A stretch of 8,927 nt of DNA from contig JAZNUH010000086.1 of NCBI GenBank assembly GCA_045592225.1, forward strand, positions 1 through 8,927. Direction: 5' to 3'. Shown piece after piece: positions 6,860-8,927 of the stretch (positions are counted from its first letter, which is position 1; each line of letters opens with the position of its first letter). Made by a program: the position numbers and the translations under genes. The stretch is from JAZNUH01 sp045592225 (GTDB taxonomy: Bacteria > Bacillota > Clostridia > UMGS1883 > UMGS1540). The notes under the pieces were generated by a model. It was not told where the DNA came from. It did not search any database and was given only the letters and a program-made list of their open reading frames with translations.

Positions 6860-8311
6860 ATGAACAAAGCAGATATAGGTCTTATCGGTCTTGCGGTAAT
6901 GGGCGAAAACCTTGTTATGAACATGGAAAGCAAGGGCTTTACCGTTGCGGTTTACAACCGTACCTCCCAGAAGGTTACAAACTTCGTTGAAGGACGTGCA
7001 AAGGGCAAAAACATTATCGGAACATACTCTATTGAAGAGCTGGTAGCAAATCTTAAGGCACCCCGCCGCATTATGCTTATGGTTAAAGCGGGCAAGCCTG
7101 TTGACGATTTTATCGAAATGCTTATCCCTCACCTTTCTGAAGGGGATATCATAATCGACGGTGGTAACTCCCACTTCCCCGACACAATCCGCAGAACACA
7201 GTATGTTGAAAGCAAGGGTCTTCTCTACATCGGTACAGGCGTATCGGGCGGAGAAGAGGGCGCTTTAAACGGTCCCAGCATGATGCCCGGCGGTTCTCCC
7301 GCAGCCTGGGAGCATGTAAAACCCATTTTCCAGTCCATCTGTGCAAAGGTTGAAGATGGTTCACCCTGCTGTGACTGGGTTGGCGAAGGCGGCGCAGGCC
7401 ACTTTGTTAAAATGGTTCATAACGGTATCGAATACGGCGATATGCAGCTCATCTGCGAAGCTTACCAGATTATGCGCGACTATCTCGGCATGACAGCTGA
7501 CGAAATGCACGAAGTATTTGCAAAATGGAACGAAGAAGAGCTGGACAGCTATCTTATCGAAATCACAAGAGATATTCTCAAATATAAAGACGAAGACGGT
7601 TCACCCCTGGTTGAAAAGATTCTTGACACAGCAGGTCAGAAGGGTACAGGTAAGTGGACAGGCATTGCTGCACTTGACGAAGGTGTTGCTCTTACACTTA
7701 TCGGCGAAGCTGTTTTCTCACGTTGCCTCAGCGCAATTAAAGAAGAACGTGTTGCAGCATCCAAGGTTCTCACAGGTCCTTCTGTTAAGTTTGAAGGTGA
7801 CCGTGAAGCATTCATCGAAGACCTTAAAAAGGCTCTCTTTGCTGCAAAGATTGTTTCCTACGCACAGGGCTACACACTTATGCGTGCAGCAGCTAAGACA
7901 TACGGCTGGAACTTAAACTACGGCGGTATTGCTCTTATGTGGCGTGGCGGCTGTATCATCAGAAGCGTATTCCTCGGCAAAATCAAAGAAGCTTTTGATA
8001 ATAACCCCGAGCTTACAAACCTGCTCCTCGACCCCTACTTCAAGGATATTATTGCTAAATCCGATGCAAGCTGGAGAAGAGTTTGTGCAGCTGCTATCAC
8101 AAGCGGTGTTCCTGCACCTGCAATGAATACAGCACTTTCTTACTATGACGGCTACCGTTGCGACAGACTGCCCGCAAACCTTCTGCAGGCACAGCGCGAC
8201 TACTTCGGTGCTCACACATACGAAAGAGTTGACAGACCCCGCGGTGAATTCTTCCACACCAACTGGACAGGAAAGGGTGGAGATACCTCCGCAACACGCT
8301 ATGATGCGTAA
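6860..8311 (+). CDS. gnd: 6-phosphogluconate dehydrogenase, decarboxylating
   Basis: This protein has 483 residues, within the normal range for the long dimeric form. It oxidises and decarboxylates 6-phosphogluconate to ribulose 5-phosphate and CO2 with reduction of NADP+, in the cytoplasmic oxidative pentose phosphate pathway. Seen: a Rossmann fingerprint GLIGLAVMG (7-15); N33-R34-T35, whose Arg corresponds to the residue that contacts the NADP 2'-phosphate; VSGGEEGA with S129; GHFVKMVHNGIEYGD with the catalytic pair K184 and E191; and, near the C-terminus, R446 and H452, which bind substrate across the dimer interface. The numbering tracks the well-studied sheep enzyme to within one residue. 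AAAGGAG (6845-6851) lies 8 bases before the ATG. Codon use looks more C-ending and regular than in the Fic gene, as expected for a well-expressed housekeeping enzyme. No zwf or pgl neighbour lies in the window. The terminal residues Y-D-A recur in a downstream remnant. Confidence 0.98.
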   Translation: MNKADIGLIGLAVMGENLVMNMESKGFTVAVYNRTSQKVTNFVEGRAKGKNIIGTYSIEELVANLKAPRRIMLMVKAGKPVDDFIEMLIPHLSEGDIIIDGGNSHFPDTIRRTQYVESKGLLYIGTGVSGGEEGALNGPSMMPGGSPAAWEHVKPIFQSICAKVEDGSPCCDWVGEGGAGHFVKMVHNGIEYGDMQLICEAYQIMRDYLGMTADEMHEVFAKWNEEELDSYLIEITRDILKYKDEDGSPLVEKILDTAGQKGTGKWTGIAALDEGVALTLIGEAVFSRCLSAIKEERVAASKVLTGPSVKFEGDREAFIEDLKKALFAAKIVSYAQGYTLMRAAAKTYGWNLNYGGIALMWRGGCIIRSVFLGKIKEAFDNNPELTNLLLDPYFKDIIAKSDASWRRVCAAAITSGVPAPAMNTALSYYDGYRCDRLPANLLQAQRDYFGAHTYERVDRPRGEFFHTNWTGKGGDTSATRYDA

Positions 8312-8388
8312 AAATGGCGCAGACCGTTTGACGGCGAGAAAAGTTATAATTGAAACAAATGAAAGTGCATAAATATTAAAAATAAGAG

Positions 8389-8418
8389 GAAATCCGCAAT
8401 GATGCGGATTTCTTTTTT
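8389..8418 (+). terminator. Rho-independent terminator of gnd
   Basis: A 10-bp perfect stem, GAAATCCGCA (8389-8398) with TGCGGATTTC (8403-8412), has the loop ATGA and is followed by six T (8413-8418). It begins 78 bases after the gnd stop and is the first strong stop signal for that transcript. Confidence 0.92.
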
Positions 8419-8432
8419 GCCGCCAAACTATA

Positions 8433-8496
8433 AACGAACTTCACCCGCAATATACCTCGTATAATTGCGGGCGCTGCCCTACGGGTTCAGTTCGTT
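8433..8496. repeat. Inverted-repeat element A (64 bp)
   Basis: The outer arms AACGAACT (8433-8440) and AGTTCGTT (8489-8496) are perfect complements. Inside is a strong hairpin in which CCCGCAAT (8444-8451) pairs with ATTGCGGG (8464-8471), extended by ATAC with GTAT and one bulged A. A small CCC-TAC-GGG hairpin (8477-8485) follows. Folded, this gives a three-way junction. Its ends (ACGAAC, TTCACC, and CCCTACGGGTTCAGTT) recur at the ends of element B, so the two look like short and long members of one family. Confidence 0.7.
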
Positions 8497-8517
8497 CATT
8501 CTGCACTATTTTTTCCT

Positions 8518-8577
8518 GCATCACAGTACGACGCATAAAAATGGCGCAGAGCACAAAAAGGCAAGAAAGTTAATAAG
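8518..8577. repeat. Diverged second copy of the gnd 3' end and its downstream flank
   Basis: Bases 8518-8550 match 8291-8323 at 27 of 33 positions without gaps, offset by 227. The copy still reads A-S-Q-Y-D-A-stop against A-T-R-Y-D-A-stop of gnd. The three codons for Y, D and A each differ at the wobble base only, while the 15 bases from the stop codon on are identical. Weaker, gapped similarity (GGC, AGAAA, GTTA, TAA) continues to about 8577. No open frame of useful length leads into it, so it is a remnant or captured end, not a gene. Confidence 0.65.
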
Positions 8578-8602
8578 ACAGAGCAAAACAAAAGTTTTGT
8601 GC
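8551..8602. repeat. Inverted repeat before the second terminator
   Basis: GCACAAAA (8551-8558) and TTTTGTGC (8595-8602) are perfect complements 36 bases apart. A nested alternative pairs CAAAAC (8584-8589) with GTTTTG (8594-8599) around AAAA. The two share the same 3' arm and so exclude each other. The role is unknown. Confidence 0.45.
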
Positions 8603-8621
8603 GTTTGATTATTTATAAGTT

Positions 8622-8649
8622 GAAACCCCACAGTGTGGGGTTTCTTTTT
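8622..8649 (+). terminator. Second rho-independent terminator
   Basis: GAAACCCCAC (8622-8631) pairs perfectly with GTGGGGTTTC (8635-8644) around AGT, followed by five T (8645-8649). It has the same GAAA...TTTC frame as the gnd terminator at 8389-8418 but a different GC core on both arms. No gene lies between the two, so it is either a backup stop for gnd or the terminator of a lost gene. Confidence 0.88.
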
Positions 8650-8666
8650 ATTGGTGCCTTTTTGTT

Positions 8667-8927
8667 ACGAACAAACTTCACCTCTCGCTGACGTCGCAAG
8701 ATTCGCTATGGTACAAGTTTTTACCAAAACTTGTACGTTTCAGCTCGCTTGCTCCTTACCCCTAAAAGTCTTGCGACTTTTGGGGACCCCGCAAAGTCCA
8801 CAGGCTTTGTGGGGAAGAGGAGAAGCAAGGGAGTGGTAAGGTTTGAGCGATAGCGCAAAACCTGTGAACGGACTTTGCTTTGACGTTGTACAGCTTCGGG
8901 TAACCCCTACGGGTTCAGTTTGTCCGT
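8667..8927. repeat. Inverted-repeat element B (at least 261 bp), dense in nested hairpins
   Basis: The end arms ACGAACAAACT (8667-8677) and AGTTTGTCCGT (8917-8927) pair at 10 of 11 positions. Inside are GTACAAGTTTT (8711-8721) with AAAACTTGTAC (8726-8736); CCCC-T-AAAAGTC (8759-8770) with GACTTTTGGGG (8775-8785), the T bulged; CCCCGCAAAG (8787-8796) with CTTTGTGGGG (8805-8814), including one G-T pair; and the longer pair CCTTACC (8754-8760) with GGTAAGG (8835-8841). An alternative pairs GCAAAGTCC (8791-8799) with GGACTTTGC (8870-8878). The element may continue past the window. It has no convincing coding content, and a non-autonomous mobile element or a structured RNA is possible. Confidence 0.6.

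Larger units (their letters stand above)
8312..8927. other. Gene-free region with two tail-terminator-inverted-repeat units
   Basis: I find no credible gene in these 616 bases. The stretch is built from two units in the same order. Unit 1 is the real gnd tail, a terminator (8389-8418) and a short inverted-repeat element (8433-8496). Unit 2 is a gnd-tail-like copy (8518 onward), a terminator (8622-8649) and a long inverted-repeat element (8667 to at least 8927, the window end). The parts are listed separately. Confidence 0.7.

Noticed and set aside
8345..8350. Perfect TATAAT at 8345, and another at 8460-8465, as promoters
   Set aside because: Neither has a -35 box at 16-18 bases. TTGACG at 8328 is only 11 bases before the first, and the second lies inside the element A hairpin. 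No gene follows either.
8633..8839. 68-codon plus-strand open frame at the window end
   Set aside because: It starts inside a terminator stem and runs through the nested hairpins of element B. The protein is a by-product of the palindromes and there is no ribosome binding site at a usable distance.
8433..8927. CRISPR array
   Set aside because: The repeats here are inverted and of unequal length, with no regular direct repeats or spacers and no cas genes in the window.

Overview
The window looks like chromosomal DNA of a Gram-positive anaerobe of the Clostridia, probably an uncultured gut member of the Oscillospirales or a relative. The grounds are a huge secreted multi-domain protein with a dockerin, a clostridial-style cysteine-containing linker motif, sigma-A-type promoters with near-consensus boxes, strong AAGGAG ribosome binding sites, and GC-rich palindromic repeats between genes. 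The taxonomic placement is inference. All four genes lie on the + strand.

Layout. (1) Positions 1-4863 hold the 3' part of a very large secreted subtilisin-like (S8) protease, cut off at its 5' end. Its catalytic domain is followed by adhesion and binding modules: a beta-helix interrupted by a C-type-lectin-like domain, Ig-like, FN3, IPT/TIG and cohesin-like modules, and a C-terminal dockerin. (2) Positions 4860-5603 hold a small secreted protein that overlaps the protease gene by 4 bases (GTGA) and is probably translationally coupled to it. A bidirectional hairpin terminator (5611-5642) closes this operon. (3) A compact GC-rich double-hairpin repeat (5690-5736) precedes a separately promoted Fic-family AMP transferase with an N-terminal helix-turn-helix and an intrinsic inhibitory motif (5869-6756). 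(4) A strong extended -10 promoter drives gnd, the decarboxylating 6-phosphogluconate dehydrogenase of the oxidative pentose phosphate pathway (6860-8311). (5) The last 616 bases have no convincing gene. They hold two successive units, each made of a gnd-tail-like sequence, a rho-independent terminator and an inverted-repeat element (64 bp in the first unit, at least 261 bp in the second).

How the parts relate. The protease and its small partner form one secretion operon, probably for attacking or binding host, dietary or neighbouring-cell proteins. The dockerin and cohesin-like modules suggest assembly with other cell-surface components. The Fic gene and gnd appear to be independent transcription units, each with its own promoter. 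The most unusual structure is the duplicated triad downstream of gnd, where the second copy of the gnd 3' end still spells Tyr-Asp-Ala-stop but with a different base at each of those three wobble positions.
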